DNA of 64,000 nt from Mytilinidion resinicola (lineage: Eukaryota; Ascomycota; Dothideomycetes; Mytilinidiales; Mytilinidiaceae). The DNA lies in assembly GCF_010093595.1 (NCBI RefSeq), contig NW_022985472.1:1-64000 (forward strand), given 5' to 3'. The notes beneath the pieces are model-generated. The model did no database searches, was not told the DNA's origin, and saw only the letters and a program-made list of their open reading frames with translations. The number at the start of each line of letters is the position of its first letter. The first letter of the stretch is position 1. The translations under genes were made by a program, and so were the position numbers. Of this stretch, positions 1 to 12,256 are shown in pieces.

Positions 1-95
1 CTAACCCTAACCCTAACCCTAACCCTAACCCTAACCCTAACCCTAACCCTAACCCTAACCCTAACCCTAACCCTAACCCTAACCCTAACCCTAAC
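1..95. repeat. Telomere repeat array (CCCTAA)n
   Basis: About 16 uninterrupted copies of the hexamer CCCTAA run from the first base and stop at 95, where unique sequence begins. On the other strand this is TTAGGG, the canonical telomere repeat of most filamentous fungi. The C-rich strand reads 5' to 3' inwards, so base 1 is at or close to the physical chromosome end. Confidence 0.98.
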
Positions 96-1360
96 TAGTA
101 ATCTTTCTAAGTCGTGATTTGGTTACTAAAACGCGGGATTAATAAGGATTTAAAAGACTAGAGTAAAGATACTCGCCTATTGGTTAGAATACAGATTAAC
201 TAGTTCTTAGAGATATTATCTAAGATAATAGAAAAACAACGTTTATTCTCTTATATATAAAGCTAAGTATAGTAAGGGCTGTTGTAGAAAGAATAGATTA
301 TGTTTTTATTATAGGTGTAGTATCTACTACCTTTATAAAGATACTAAGAGATAGGTTCGAAGCTAACTAAGATAATAGAACTTTTACAACGGTGGCTAGA
401 CGTTAAGGTTGCAAGTTCCTAAAATAGCATGCGAAACAGACTTAACCACAGGGATATATGCTACTTAGAGCCTATAGACTAGACAACGAAAAATAGCAGT
501 AGCTAGTATTAGGTTGTAATAGTCTAGTCGAGCCCGCTTAAGTCGAATAGTTAATAGCGGGGCGTACGAGAAGACTTTTAGCTTCCCCTGCCTAAAAGTT
601 ATAGCAGTTTATTAAATAATGCGGCCTTTATTACCGGTTAAAGACAGAGGTTTAGCCGAGATCTAGCTGTTAGCTCCGCGATCCTTATATACTGCGCAGA
701 AGCAATCGCTATTTCTAGAGTTAAAATAGTCCGTTCTATATAATACTGTAATCTCTTCTCTATAAGCAGTAGATCTTAAGCTAACTACTATAATTATAGC
801 GAAGCCTAATAGGCTGTTGTCTGGTTAAATACAGAACTATATATTCGGGCTATAGTTATAGTTAACTTTAGAAACTGGTCTAACTAGAAGTGCTAGTTCC
901 TTCGACGGTCCGTATTGTATAATAGAGTTTGCTTATCCACCTTTTTTAAGTTCTGCTAACCTGGCAGTATCTAGCCGAAGCAAGAATCCGTATATCTGCA
1001 AACGCTCCCCTTAATATACGTCTGCTAGTGCGATAAGTAACGCCTCCGGACTAGAGCGTAGCGGGATGTTGGCATTATTAATAGGCATGCTGTTAGCTAA
1101 TAGAGCTGTCGATACATCTCTAAAGATAGCTCTACCGTCTTTTTATACTGGTTTAAAGTAATATCCGGCTTCTATTTACTAAAAAGCTCTGCAAGATCCT
1201 TAATCGATTTATTCTTAGAGCTAAAATATTGCAGGAACTTATATAATTAGCGACTTTCTATAAGGAATACGCATAAATACTAGCTGTGTTAGTTATCACG
1301 GACCTATAATTAAGTATAGCATGTATACACCGGGTTAACTAAAAGCCGGTCGACGGCGAG
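96..1360. other. RIP-degraded subtelomere, no gene recognised
   Basis: The sequence is dense in TpA and visibly poor in CpA and TpG, while CpG remains common; this is the expected end state of CpA-to-TpA RIP. All frames are closed by frequent TAA and TAG. I see no recognisable domain here. Confidence 0.75.
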
Positions 1361-2275
1361 AAACGAATAAGCAATATTTTCCTAATAATTATTATCCCTC
1401 TAGACCGATACATTTCTATAAGACAGCTGCAGTCGTGTAGATTTGTCCTTTACGTTAATATAAGACTTTCGATAGTGCATTTTATATCCCAATAAGCGTT
1501 TAGCTCGCTAGCCGCGGGCTCGAGTTCTGCGTTAATCCAAATCGCAATACCGTTCTACTGGTTCGATACTACCCTATATATATCTCTAACTAGTCTCCGC
1601 ACTCCGATAATCTCTAGTAACGTACCCGCAATAATAATAGTATCCGGCGTCGATCGTAAGTTATTTATAGAAACTGCCCTAATAGCCTTAGCACCTAGGT
1701 TAGTCTTATTATATAGGACTATTTAGGGGCGCAGATATCCTATACTATAATCTTGCTTTCCTTATTGCTGGCGTTTATACCTCTTTGCAAGGCACTGCTT
1801 ATACTAAGGTTAACCTAAATATTTAAAGAGCCTGGGGTTAAAGTCGGATATTTTATAGCACTTCTGGCAAACTATATGCCTAAGGCTTCTATAGAGCTAA
1901 ATAGTTATTAGCTATAGCTTTTATACTGGCAGCGGAACCTCGGTTTATAACAGCTTAAATAATACCTTAAAGTCCGTTTATATTCTGTAAATATACGCAA
2001 GAGCCGCCCCTGCTTTACTAATATCGCTAAGAGCCTGTAAAACTCTATAGGGCTTATAGAGTCGATTTTCTTATATAAAGCTCGCAGCATATTATAGAAT
2101 ACTAAGGAGGATAACTTATTAAGATATATTAAAGAGGTATTAAAGAAACTTTAGCTAGATAACTTAAGTTTATATTTCTGCTTTAAGAACTCGAACAGGC
2201 CGTCGCAAGACCGAAAGGCATTATCTATTCCGCAGTTAGTACTCCTGCTGCGCCAGGATTAAGATAGCAGACTTA
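1360..2275 (-). pseudogene. Relic of a Sir2-family NAD-dependent deacetylase
   Basis: Read on the minus strand from 2275 downwards, the frames show the Sir2 order of motifs, interrupted by many TAA/TAG codons and a few frame changes: a GxG segment followed by CGIDNAFRSCDGLFEFLK (the GIPDFRS motif), a helical segment ending GRLLRIFT, then QNINGL (the QNIDGL motif), then a zinc-ribbon half VCQKCYKISDF near 1858-1872 with its second Cys pair partly lost (YKQC near 1792-1803), then RPQIVLYN-like residues, a GTLLEIIGVRRLVRD segment (the GTSL motif) and a C-terminal WINAELEP. The family removes acyl groups from histones using NAD and acts in silencing. The arrangement resembles fungal subtelomeric Hst-type proteins, but that subgroup is inferred. 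Mutations are mainly C-to-T or G-to-A at CpA/TpG, so the gene was killed by RIP. Confidence 0.75.
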
Positions 2276-4158
2276 TTACCAGCAGAAACTAAGATACCGG
2301 TATTAATAATAACAACTCTTCGCTACAGAAGCACAGGGCATGCAAAAGCTGGTTAATTCCCCCCTTTTAGCCAGAGCAGTCACCCAAATCGAGATAGGTT
2401 ATAATTTAAGATAGGGCTATACTAAGCCTCTCTTTTTTGCCTGCTAAGTAAGCACTACTAGTTTTAAGGGCTCTTCTAGGCATAACTCTTTTAGATTTTG
2501 CTAGATAATATTATATAGGCACGAATATGTATATATCTAGAGGGCGAACCATTTCTAAAGAACCTAGGTAGTAGAAGCTGGTGCCACTCGAAATTTGCAG
2601 CTATTATTCTCTTACTTAGCTTAGATACTTCTTAGTGCACTAGTTTCGTGGACGTTTATTTTTAGAAACCAGCTAGTCTTATATAGGATTAGCGGGGGCA
2701 TCCCGATAATTTATTTCTTTTATAATGCCTTAATTCGCTTAAAAGACCTAGATAATTAAGGTTCTCCAGGCGAAAAGAGTTTATATTAACAATAATTTAT
2801 CTAACTTATCTACCTATAAACTTGGTAAATTAGTAGTATATACTCGCGGAGCATTTTTTCGTCGCCTCTTATCTAGTACTGCGCGAGAACAGCGGGAGCT
2901 CTATGCTTCGATCCACCACTTAAATATATTAAAGTAGTCACGGCCGTTTATACCGGGGAAAGCCTTGTTAAAGAAACCTTATATAAGGTTAATTTTTCCG
3001 CTTGTACAGGGAGTAGAGTTAGTGCCTATACACTTATTACTAATTATTGCAGGCCACGTTTTGCTGGTTTTCTTATTAAGGATTAGAATTTTCTGGCCGT
3101 ACTAGGGAGTACTTAGGTTGAAAATTAATGTAAACTCTGATTTCTATAGGTGTCTAGCTCGTTGTTTATATACTAGGGGAAGGAGGAGGGCCACACCCGG
3201 GGGCTTAACGTGGTAAATCTTTTAATACGTTGCTGGTTATATTCTATTACTTAATATAGTACTAATACCGTGCTGCAGCACTGCTATTATACTACCTATT
3301 ACTTCCTCCTGTATTAGCATGCTATCCTAATACGCTACTAGTATATAAGTTGCTAATCCTAGGTTATAGTGCTGCAACCCGAGTAGAGTACTATTATATA
3401 TAGTACCTTTACTATCCTAGGTATTATAGGTAATAGCAATAGTATAGTTACTGCTCCGTAGCCGCCGGCCGGGTTATAGTAAGTAATGTTACCAGAGTAC
3501 GTCTTAATACTACTAGATAGGGCATTTATACTATAAGTTACTGCAGATGTCGGCGCAATATAGGCCGAATTTTGCGTGAAGTAGAAGTTAGGCGCGAGGG
3601 TGGTATAGGTTTTCTTTGTTTAAATAGTTTCCCTACTTTCGGTTAGGAATATAGTGGAAACCGACGATAATAATAGCAAGGCTTAGTATAAACATTATGT
3701 GTATAACCGTGTTGCAGGACTTAAATTAATTTACTTTTATAGTTTTAGTGTTTTATCTACAGGTGCAGTAGGCAGGTATCTACACTAGTGTTATATAAAA
3801 GGACACTAATTAAGTATGCTAGAGAGCCCTAAAAAAGGAATCGGGTTTAAGATTATTCCAGCCAATAACTTACATGAAAACTAAGCACGAAAAAAGGAAA
3901 GATAATAAGAAACCGTCCTGCTTAAGCAACCTTTAGCCCTATAATTTAGTCCTTTATATAATCTAGTTCTAATGCCTCTACCTTTGCTAATTATACCTTA
4001 AGAAATAGTTGCTCCCTCTGCTCTCTACTAAACGCGGACTAAGAGATTAAGGCTTTACAAGTTCCTATAGTTACCTAATTACTTCCTACTCTATTTCTTT
4101 TTAGGTAGCTTAGCCTATAGGAACTCTATATTCAGCGCTTGTTCGAAGTCTGTAAAAG
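2276..4158. other. RIP-degraded DNA with a short readable minus-strand stretch
   Basis: Between about 2400 and 2610 on the minus strand a frame reads SSGTSFYYLGSLEMVRPLD and continues with few stops, which suggests a decayed coding segment, possibly upstream of the Sir2 relic. I do not recognise it. The stretch 3170-3560 is rich in short repeats such as GTGCTGCA and CCTAGGTTATAG and looks like degraded noncoding repeat. No other feature is supported. Confidence 0.4.
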
Positions 4159-4480
4159 TTATACCCCGGGGTAGCTGCTAAAGGTTATAAGCCTAGTTAT
4201 ACCCATGCTTATAATTAACGGCAGAAACACTAAAAATCTTTTAGCAGGCGTTATTTCTATTATGTTTTTCCAACCCTCTATAATTATTATAAGGTATATT
4301 CCTAGGATAGCGTTTAATCTAAAAGTGCCGAACCGGTTATAGAGCAACGTTGCGCTAATAATAAATATTGCTGTAGAGAGCATATACCCAGCAAAGACGA
4401 AGTCTTTACTAGTATTTTCTGCTAGCGTAGATAGTTTCTAGGAGCAGATTAGCTATTTACTAGGCAGTATAGCTATATCT
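4159..4480 (-). pseudogene. Relic of an unrecognised membrane protein segment
   Basis: A minus-strand frame stays open for 74 codons from an ATG at 4381-4383 and can be followed about 30 codons upstream. It contains three hydrophobic stretches separated by short charged loops (FRLNAILGIYLIIIIEGWK is one junction). The run of coding-like residues in otherwise closed, RIP-mutated DNA suggests part of a polytopic membrane protein. Codon choice is skewed to A/T by RIP, which itself inflates Ile, Leu and Tyr, so some of the apparent hydrophobicity may be artificial. I cannot assign a family. Confidence 0.3.
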
Positions 4481-7400
4481 GTTTATCGGGCGTACTAGGC
4501 AGTAATTAAGAGCTGGGCTCGGATTAAGTTTAATAGCGATAAAGCAAGATCCTATTAATATAAAGGAGAACTATAGTAATATTAATTTAATGCAATCGAG
4601 TATCTTCCGGGATAATAGCCTATGTAGATAGCTATTACCGTTGCTCTAAAATAGATATAGTTAGGCTATCGAAGCAAATTAATATATGCGTAAGATATAC
4701 TATTTAGTGGAGAGCATACTATTGGTATTTCCCCCGGGTGTTTCTATCCTAAATATTAAGACAGTAAAACAATTTTCTGCTGTTAATAGGCTTGCTTATT
4801 AAAGGTAAGTTTAGTATAACCGATTAATTAAAGAATCGATAATAGGTTTTTAGGGTTATCTATATATCTAACCTATTACTATACTAGGCCTAATTCTCTT
4901 AGGTTAGAGCACTAACTTAGTAAGCTTCTAAGCAAACTTTAGGAGTAATTCGATTTAGTATATAGCTAGCTTTCTGTTATAATAGTGCTATAAGCAGGAG
5001 TTTAAAAGCTTAGAAGAAATCTTTAATTAGATGCTAAACATATTACTATATAGGGAATTAAGACGTTGTATAAGGAATAGGAAATCGAGAGCGCCGGCGA
5101 AGAAGATATGCCGGCGGAACGTGCGTATAGCATAAGCTCGCGAGCTCTATGCAAGATTAGGTAACGACGCTACGTAATCTAGTCTATAACCTAGACTATA
5201 ACCTAGACTAGGTTACGTAATCTAGGCTACGTTCTAGGATATAATCTAGACTAGGAGCTAGACTAGACACGTAATCGGCGAATTATAGTAGGTAAGGTGT
5301 CACGGGTAGTTACCGTAATACTTTCTAACTAGCGTGTGCAGAAGCTTATAAAAAGGTTGCTAGGTGCGCTTATTTACTAGTTAGTATTCTCTCTCTATAT
5401 ATTATATATCCTTAGCTGCCTTATCGTCTACAGCCTCTAAGTTAGCTCTTCTAAAGCACTAAACACAGAACCCGCATCTATTTTACTATAGGTGCGACAT
5501 CCTAAAAATAGAACGTCCTGGATGTCCTTAGGATGGCCCTCTAATTTTAGCTAAGAGAAAAAGAGCCTGGCCACGCATATAGTCACGCCTATAAGGAGAG
5601 GAGCCCGTGTTTAGCTACCGAGCCCGTATAGATATAGATATCCGGTTACGAGCTTAATAGGGTCGTTTTGGTGTTTCTCGCCTTGCGTAGCTAGTAGGCC
5701 GTGAATATATACTTAGCGGCGCCCTTTATAATCTTTTGCTAGAAGAGGGTCTATATTACCCTAATATTATATAAACTTCCCGCAGCTATTAGATATAGGT
5801 TACTGATAGAAAGCGTTATTATTTAAATTATTTAAATTGCAACACTAAAAGTATAAAAACAGTACTATAGCGCTATACTGTAATAGCTTGCTCTTTTGTT
5901 TAAGCCCCTTTAGTAGCTTCTTTAGTAACCTTAATAATTACGTTAACGGAAAAATTCCTATCCACCACGTCGACAGGAGCGTTATCCTAAGGCACAGGCG
6001 ACTGTGGCCTATTCGTAACGCAATATCGTTCCACTGGAGGGAACCCTAATCCTGTTATAGTTAATATAACCTATAGTAGAACGTATAGATCTGCTATATT
6101 TCCCGAATTAACTTTACTAGATCTATATATAGTAGTAGAGCTATTTAACTCCCTTTTAAAAGATAAAATAGAAATAAAAGGCTTCTATAAAGAAGATTTT
6201 AATGTCTAAGTTACCTATAACGGAAATTTATAGAATATATATAACCCTAAAATAGGGTGTTTGTATAGAGATTGGTATAAGGATGCTTTTATATTATTAG
6301 TACGTTTATCCCAGGTTCTAGAGGTAGGCAAGCCGCTAAAGTACCTAAGACAGATTCGAGGCAGTTCTACTGCATGTTTAAAGGTATCTTCTACTCCTAA
6401 TAATATTATATACTTATAAACATAACGGCGAATATTAAAGGTGGATATATATAAATACTGTTAATAAGGAACTTAAATCCTAAGAACGCGAAACAAATCT
6501 TTTCTTATAAGATAGTAATAGTAATATATTTGCATAAAGCGGATCGTTGGTTGCTAACGCTTCCAGTGCTAGAAAATAGGGCAAACTAAGATACTTGCAG
6601 TCTCCAGCCGGCAATATCACAGTGCGCTAAGCTCGACTTACTTAGCCTTTTTAAGTGGGATAAAAACAAAATATACGATAAAGAGCTACCCGGCTGTATT
6701 TACTAACTTACTCCACTAAATAGAAGGTGATATTAAACAGTTATTATAAAGGATATAGAGCAGAATCTTATGCTAGCAGCTTAAACCGCTTCTCTAATAC
6801 CTTATAGAGTACACACAACAATATTACTACTACGCTCTTGCTAGCGTTAGGCCTTTTCCTCTTTTAAGGCTCGTCCGTATGCACAATAATAGAGCGTAGT
6901 AACAGGGACGCCGCCCCGTTCTAATAGGGTTACCTATATTCTAGGTATATCTAGAGGGAGGCCTAGTGCTAGTACCTAGCTGGCTTAGTCTATATTAACT
7001 ATTATAGTAATAGGAGAGGCACGAATTGCAGAGGCATAATATATAGCTAGCAATAATAAACGCGCAAGCCCGGCTGCTAAAAAATAGCCAGTATATAACC
7101 GTTTAGAGATATTTCTTAAAGGCGCCGCATTCTTAAGTTAGATATAGCGTAAAATACAATACAACTAGTTAGCTAACTTAGATATCTAATACCTTACTAC
7201 GTAAGTGCGCTAAACCCTTATACTAAGATATATAACCCCTTTACACGAATAAATCCGGAATATATACTCCTAAGGGCTAAGTGTTCCTAAAGCTTAGATA
7301 TCTTCTTTTATTATAGAACTATTAATTTAATGCTTATAGTGCGGAAGGGGTGTAAAGCTAGTACAGTTCTAGATACTCTAAAAGGAACAATTAGCGGCAT

Positions 7401-7502
7401 AATTAAGAGCATTGTAATTTTTTTTTTGGCTGCATACTAGGGATAAATATATAAAGAAAATAGTGTACTAATTATAACTTAATAGAATCGCGAGGGAGAG
7501 TT
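4481..7502. other. RIP-degraded DNA, no gene recognised
   Basis: Frames are closed throughout. I checked for a telomere-linked RecQ helicase, common at fungal chromosome ends, and saw no helicase motifs. The only local structure is the inverted repeat near 5171. A run of ten T residues lies near 7419-7428. Confidence 0.5.
5171..5219. repeat. Imperfect palindrome with CTAGACTATAAC repeats
   Basis: The left end TACGTAATCTAGTCT is matched by the reverse complement of the right end AGACTAGGTTACGTA with one mismatch. The loop holds two direct copies of CTAGACTATAAC. Further CTAGACTAG fragments follow to about 5265. It could form a hairpin; its origin is unknown. Confidence 0.6.
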
Positions 7503-7768
7503 AAAATACCTAAATATAAGGGAAGAGTGCACGGCAGGGAGCTTATAGATGGAATTAACGATATTCGTATATTAAGAGACGAATTCTTAAGAAATCGTAA
7601 TGCATAGCCTAGGGCTATATATACCCCGGCCTAAGCGAGCACGTAACTCGCAGAGGCCTAGCAGGCTATACGCCTGCGCAGGCAGGCTGTATAAATTAGA
7701 AAGGATATATCTATATCCTATCTAGTAGCTATATACTATAGGTGCTCCGGTTACCTTATACTATATAA
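7503..7768 (+). repeat. Left arm of long inverted repeat
   Basis: Partner of 11988-12256 in opposite orientation. Shared landmarks in order: AAGGGAAGAGTG, GCAGGGAGCTTATAGAT, TATTAAGAGAC, CCTAGGGCTATATATACCCC, AGGCTATACGCCTGCGCAGG and GGTGCTCCGGTTACCTTATA. Confidence 0.85.
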
Positions 7769-8760
7769 GAGATTTTTTCCGGCATAGAGGGCTTTCTACT
7801 ACCTAGGGGGGGCTTTACTATCTAAAGTGCTTAATTCGGGCAGAATATACTAGATTTCCATCGGATATAGCCTATAAGCACCTACTTCTAGGCCTGTTCT
7901 ATACTACAGGTATCGCAAGTAGCTTTAGTTGGCTAAGATTCGGAATTTAAAACTTCTATTAAGCTATCTAGAAGTAGTCCTCTATTATATAGGAATTATT
8001 AACTGTATAATAATTACTGTTACTATACTAATTAAATTCAGAAATACTAATTATTAACCACTGCCTTTAAATAATAGTATATTTGTTGTTAGGGTAGGTC
8101 CGGCAGTGCTTAAAGCATATCTAGTAGCGTTTCTTGTCGTCGAAGGGTGTAAACCGGCCGAATAGCAAGATAGGTTATATTATATGCTAGCGACGCTGAA
8201 ACCAGACAGCGTATAGGTAACGTGTGTAAGAGTTAAGGATCTAACAGTATATCCGGTAATTGTTTTATACTTTGCAGTAGTAAGGCTTAGTATTCCTAAT
8301 CCTATTAAGCCACCGAATTTAAGATAGATTATTGCTTTTAGTTAACTAGAAGGAGGCACACTGGAAGTTGCTAGGGTAGGATTTTTCTTATTAAGCTATA
8401 AGTCTGCCACAGTCCCACCTGCTAAAATAACGCAGAGGTATATAGGTTTAAAGATATATATATTAGTCTAATACATCCTTACGTAATGCTAGGTCCGCAG
8501 CTAAAGAAGAAAACGTAGAAGTAATAGAGCTATCTAGCAGCTAAACGCTAGGAGACCGGAAAAGGGTTTTTTCTAAAGCCTAAATAGGACACAAAGATCT
8601 AAATACCTATTCCAGCTCTTAGTAGGAGACATAAATCGGACGCTTCCGAAGTGCAATTAATACTTAAGACCTTCTTTATAAGCAATTAGATAGCAAGCTA
8701 TATTTTAGAACCTCTTATTAGTAACTTTATAGTCTAACGCAACAGTATAAACTAGTTAAT

Positions 8761-10730
8761 ATGGCCACGCAACTCCCTTCCCTTTCCCCTAAACCTACGG
8801 AGAGGTATAAAGAGCAGGAACCTTATAGCAGTGCTAGTTTGTCAGCCGGTGGCAATGCCAGCTCACCAGCCGGTAATGCCAACTTATCAGCCGGCGGTAA
8901 TACTAATTTATTAGCTGGCAATAGTGCTGCTTTACGTGCAGAAGCTCTTGCAAAGGAAATACTTAATATAGAAGATTAGGAGCCTTAGAAGATACTTGGA
9001 TTTAAGGATTAAGATTAAGATAAATAGGGTATAATCTTAAGCAATCGAGCTTGTACAGTTTTAGAGGGTGAAGGTAATAATATAGTAAAAGCTTTTAATA
9101 GTAAGTATAGCAACTTTGTAATAATTATAGACTAACTATTATTTAGAGCTTCTTAAGGCTGCACAGGCTATAGGTATAAATTATAAAATAGTACGGTTTC
9201 TTAAGCTAGTAAAAAGTATTATTAAAACAGACGACCTAAAGAAACTCCTCGGAGTCGAAGACGGAGATAATAGTTTAATAAAGCGTGAGAAATATATCCG
9301 TCGAGCCTATGCTATTGTTAGCGTGATGGATATAAGGTAGGACAAAGTTCTTAACAGTAAGTAAAGCACTTGTTTTCGTAACTTCTATATACTAACTATT
9401 ATTAAGAACTTAATAAAGCTGCGAACGCCGAAGGCGTAGACCAGAAGTCTATTAATAATATCGACACTTTTTCGGGCGAGTTGGTAGAGGAGCTCCTCCG
9501 AGGAAAGCTTAACAATACGATGGATACTAATAAAATCAACTTCCCCTTTCCTCCTGCGAAGATTATAAAGTTGTTAAAAGGCGCGATTCTATATATTAGA
9601 GACCTTGTTAAAAACCCTAGTAATAGTCGTCCTAAAGTATCTCTTCGGCTTATTAACAAGGATATTAACAAGGTAATAAAAAAGAAAATTAAGGAAACAA
9701 TAGATATTAAGGAAATAATAGATAGAACTAAAAGAAATATAATAGATAATTAATATAAAATTAATTATGCCCGAATAAAAGATTGTATAAAGCGAGGCAA
9801 ACCCTATATAGACCGCGCGAAAACTAATCCAGCCGATTAAAATGCACTACTTCAGGCTTAAACAATATAAAATAGTCTAAATATAGAGGCTAAGCAAAAG
9901 CATTACCCTTAGAGATTCGATTTCCACCTTAAGCTCGTAAAACTAAAGGGGTATAAAGCATAACCGAGCGAGAGTACCTAGTAAAGCTAAGCCAGACCTT
10001 TACTCCCGGGATTCTATAGCTATACCCTACCGCCTGGGCATAAACTTTACAAAACTATAAATAGAAATCCTTCTAGCATTTTTAAATGTAGAAAAAATAG
10101 CAGAAGGATAACTTACTAATTCCTGCTTAAAAAAAAGTCTAGCAATAGCAGACATGTTTTCAACTTAGTAGCAGCTAGTTTATTTAGCAAAGGAGCCGCA
10201 GTAAAATACAAGGCCGAGCCCAACGCTGTAGTATATAAGAAGGGTACTACTAATAACTTAGAGGGTAAAAAAGTCTCGGATATATAAATTAGTTAGGTAG
10301 GCTTTATTCCAAGAGATTAAAGTAGAAAACCTAGAGGCGGGTGGACATGCCCTCCCCGGACGTTGGTGGCAGTTAATTTTAACGGAAATCCCGAAAACGT
10401 GCAAATATACTCTAGGTTAACGCTTTGGGCAAAATTTACCAAGAAAGAAATTAATAGGCAAATTCAAGACTACTGCCGGCAAGCGGGATATAACGCCTTA
10501 TAGAAAAAAAGATCTTTAAAAGTCTATATTAATAATAAAAAGGATAAAAAGGATAAAGGGTATATATCTCTAGGATATAAAGACACTAAGGTTAAAAGCG
10601 TTGCTTCCGAAGCCGAAGAGGAGGGTAGTTAGCAGAGTAGTATAGAGGCTGAGGAGAAACGTTTAATAACAGAGTTAGCCATGCTTTATGCTCGGTTCCG
10701 GAAATCGGGATAATAGAAAATATCGAAGCT
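8761..10730 (+). pseudogene. Relic of an unrecognised ORF inside the inverted-repeat unit
   Basis: An ATG at 8761 opens a clean 72-codon frame with a Gly/Asn/Ala-rich repeat (SAGGNA-type units, residues about 28-54). After TAG at 8977 the coding signal continues, broken by stops, through blocks at 9460-9750 (90 codons open, basic and Ile/Lys-rich, with DRTKRN near its end) and about 10345-10720. The last block reads VAVNFNGNPENVQIYSR, then an Arg/Lys-rich stretch and an acidic tail (EAEEEGS). The pattern of low-complexity start, basic middle and acidic/basic end could be a gag-like or nucleic-acid-binding protein of the surrounding element, but I see no zinc knuckle, polymerase or transposase motif. 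The first ~200 bases are nearly free of RIP while the rest is mutated. Confidence 0.4.
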
Positions 10731-11127
10731 ATATTAATTATTTCTTACCTTCTTCCACTTCTATTTCAACACTTATTTTTCCAATGTTTATTTAGCACCG
10801 TGGACCCTTGCTTTCTATTTTCCGCACAGTTATTTGTTATGTTTCGCCCAGATCTTAACACTTATTTATTTCCTTTATTTTAATATTTCCTTTCTTCTGC
10901 TCTAAAGATTGTTCTCTTTAAATTAATTCTTTGCTTTAGCTCTTTAATTATTCGCTTAATACATGTTATATGTTTCCTTATTCGGTAGTCTTTAGCATTA
11001 ATACTCTAAAATAAACTGCATAAAGTACTTAATTATATACACCCTAGTTATATTATCCTAACTTTTCTATCTAAATATATTCTTACCTTATATAAGGACT
11101 TAATAGGTAAACAGCAATTAGAAAGGG

Positions 11128-11600
11128 TTGTATTGCTATACTATAGAAGTTATAATATAAAGCGTGGTGTAGCGGCTGTTACAGTATTAATTATAGCCTC
11201 CCTCTAAGTATTAATCCCCTAACACCTTATTGCCGTATATATGCGCACGCGTGCGCCACGCGCCTGCCACCTAATTCCCGATTCTGTTAGAGCCACGCGC
11301 TATATATAAGCCCCTTTTCTCGTCCTGTATATAGCCTAGCTCCCGTCCCTAATTTAATTTAGTATTTTAACGTTTTATAACCAACTATAGTAATAGTATA
11401 TAGTTATCCTTCTTTAAATCTAATACTTATCTATCTTGCGTTTAAATACCCGATATATTATTATTGTAATAGCGGCCTAAAGTAGGTTGTTAGTGCTCTC
11501 TCGCTTAGTAATCACGTAATAAGCGCGTGCTTTACGTGCCCGTTGTAACTACAGGTGAATAGTGCCTTATAAATAAAGGAAAGGCCAACTAAGGCCTTAC
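11128..11600 (+). repeat. LTR-like direct repeat, longer copy
   Basis: Shares its two ends with 13090-13215: an ATTGCTAT...TATAGAAGTTATA block at the start and a GTGAATA...TTTATAAATAAAGGAAA block at the end. The TATAAATAAAGG segment resembles a TATA region. The second copy lacks about 350 bases between the blocks. It is a candidate solo LTR or LTR pair of a decayed retrotransposon; no primer-binding site was identified. Confidence 0.4.
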
Positions 11601-11632
11601 ACCCTAAATTGTAAGTAATTTTTTTAGTTTAA

Positions 11633-11692
11633 AGGGCCTCCTAACTATATATCCCTTTTTAACTCGACGTAATTTACACCCCTTTTTCACTC
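11633..11692 (+). repeat. Inverted repeat partner of 12806-12861
   Basis: About 60 bases including TAACTCGACGTAATTTACACC and CCCCTTTTTCACTC, found in reverse complement at 12806-12861 with mostly transition differences. The pair brackets the right arm of the larger inverted repeat, so repeats are nested here. Confidence 0.6.
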
Positions 11693-11987
11693 TATATACT
11701 ACCCTTTTCCCCCTATATTGCTTTACCACCTTCCGATTAGCTTAGAGGGCTACTCTATAGCCTCCGATTCGCTTGCTTAACTTGCTTACTAATTCCGAAT
11801 ACTTTCTCTAAATGCGGCCTTAATTACAATTAATTATATTCTCTTCCTTTTCTTCTACTATAGCAGCGCATATAGCAGCGCATATAGCAGCGCCTACAGC
11901 AGTATATATAGCAGCGCCTACGGTAAAAGGCATAAGCTTAAAGGCAAGATAGTACTTAGCCTTAACCTTAGGTGGAATAAAAGGATA

Positions 11988-12256
11988 ACTATAAGGTAAC
12001 CGGAGCACCTACTATATATAGCTACCGGATAGGATGTAAATACATCCTTTCTAATTTATGCAGCCTACCTGCGCAGGCGTATAGCCTGCGACGCCTCTAC
12101 GAGTTGTATACTCGCTTAGGCCGGGGTATATATAGCCCTAGGCTATATATTACAATTCCTTAAGGATTTGTCTCTTAATATATAAATATTGTTAATTCTA
12201 TCTATAAGCTCCCTGCTGTACACTCTTCCCTTATAATAATAGTGCGGGTATTTTAT
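11988..12256 (-). repeat. Right arm of long inverted repeat
   Basis: Reverse-complement copy of the left arm at 7503-7768. Differences from it are dominated by transitions. It includes the region around 12010-12080 where TACCTGCGCAGGCGTATAGC matches the left arm's palindromic core. Confidence 0.85.

Larger units (their letters stand above)
10740..11987. other. AT-rich noncoding DNA with LTR-like repeat
   Basis: No coding frame is visible. The stretch 11128-11600 contains elements that recur in the same order at 13090-13215 (TTGCTAT...AGAAGTTATA and TTTATAAATAAAGGAAA), so it may be a decayed LTR. The stretch 11633-11692 recurs inverted at 12806-12861. GCGCACGCGTGCGCC near 11238 is a GC-rich palindrome. 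Confidence 0.4.
7503..12256. mobile_element. 4.75-kb unit bounded by ~265-bp inverted repeats
   Basis: The segment 7503-7768 matches the reverse complement of 11988-12256 along its length, starting with AAAATACC and ending with GGTGCTCCGGTTACCTTATA. Most differences are C/T or G/A changes at CpA/TpG, as expected when two copies are RIP-mutated independently. Each arm contains inner palindromes such as ATATAGCCTAGGGCTATAT. Between the arms lies a relic ORF region at 8761-10730 and AT-rich DNA. The structure fits a DNA transposon with long terminal inverted repeats, or two unrelated copies of one repeat in opposite orientation. I could not define a target-site duplication because the outer borders are blurred by mutation. 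Confidence 0.6.

Noticed and set aside
1..8000. Telomere-linked RecQ helicase
   Set aside because: Looked for helicase motifs near the telomere on both strands; none were readable in the RIP-mutated DNA.
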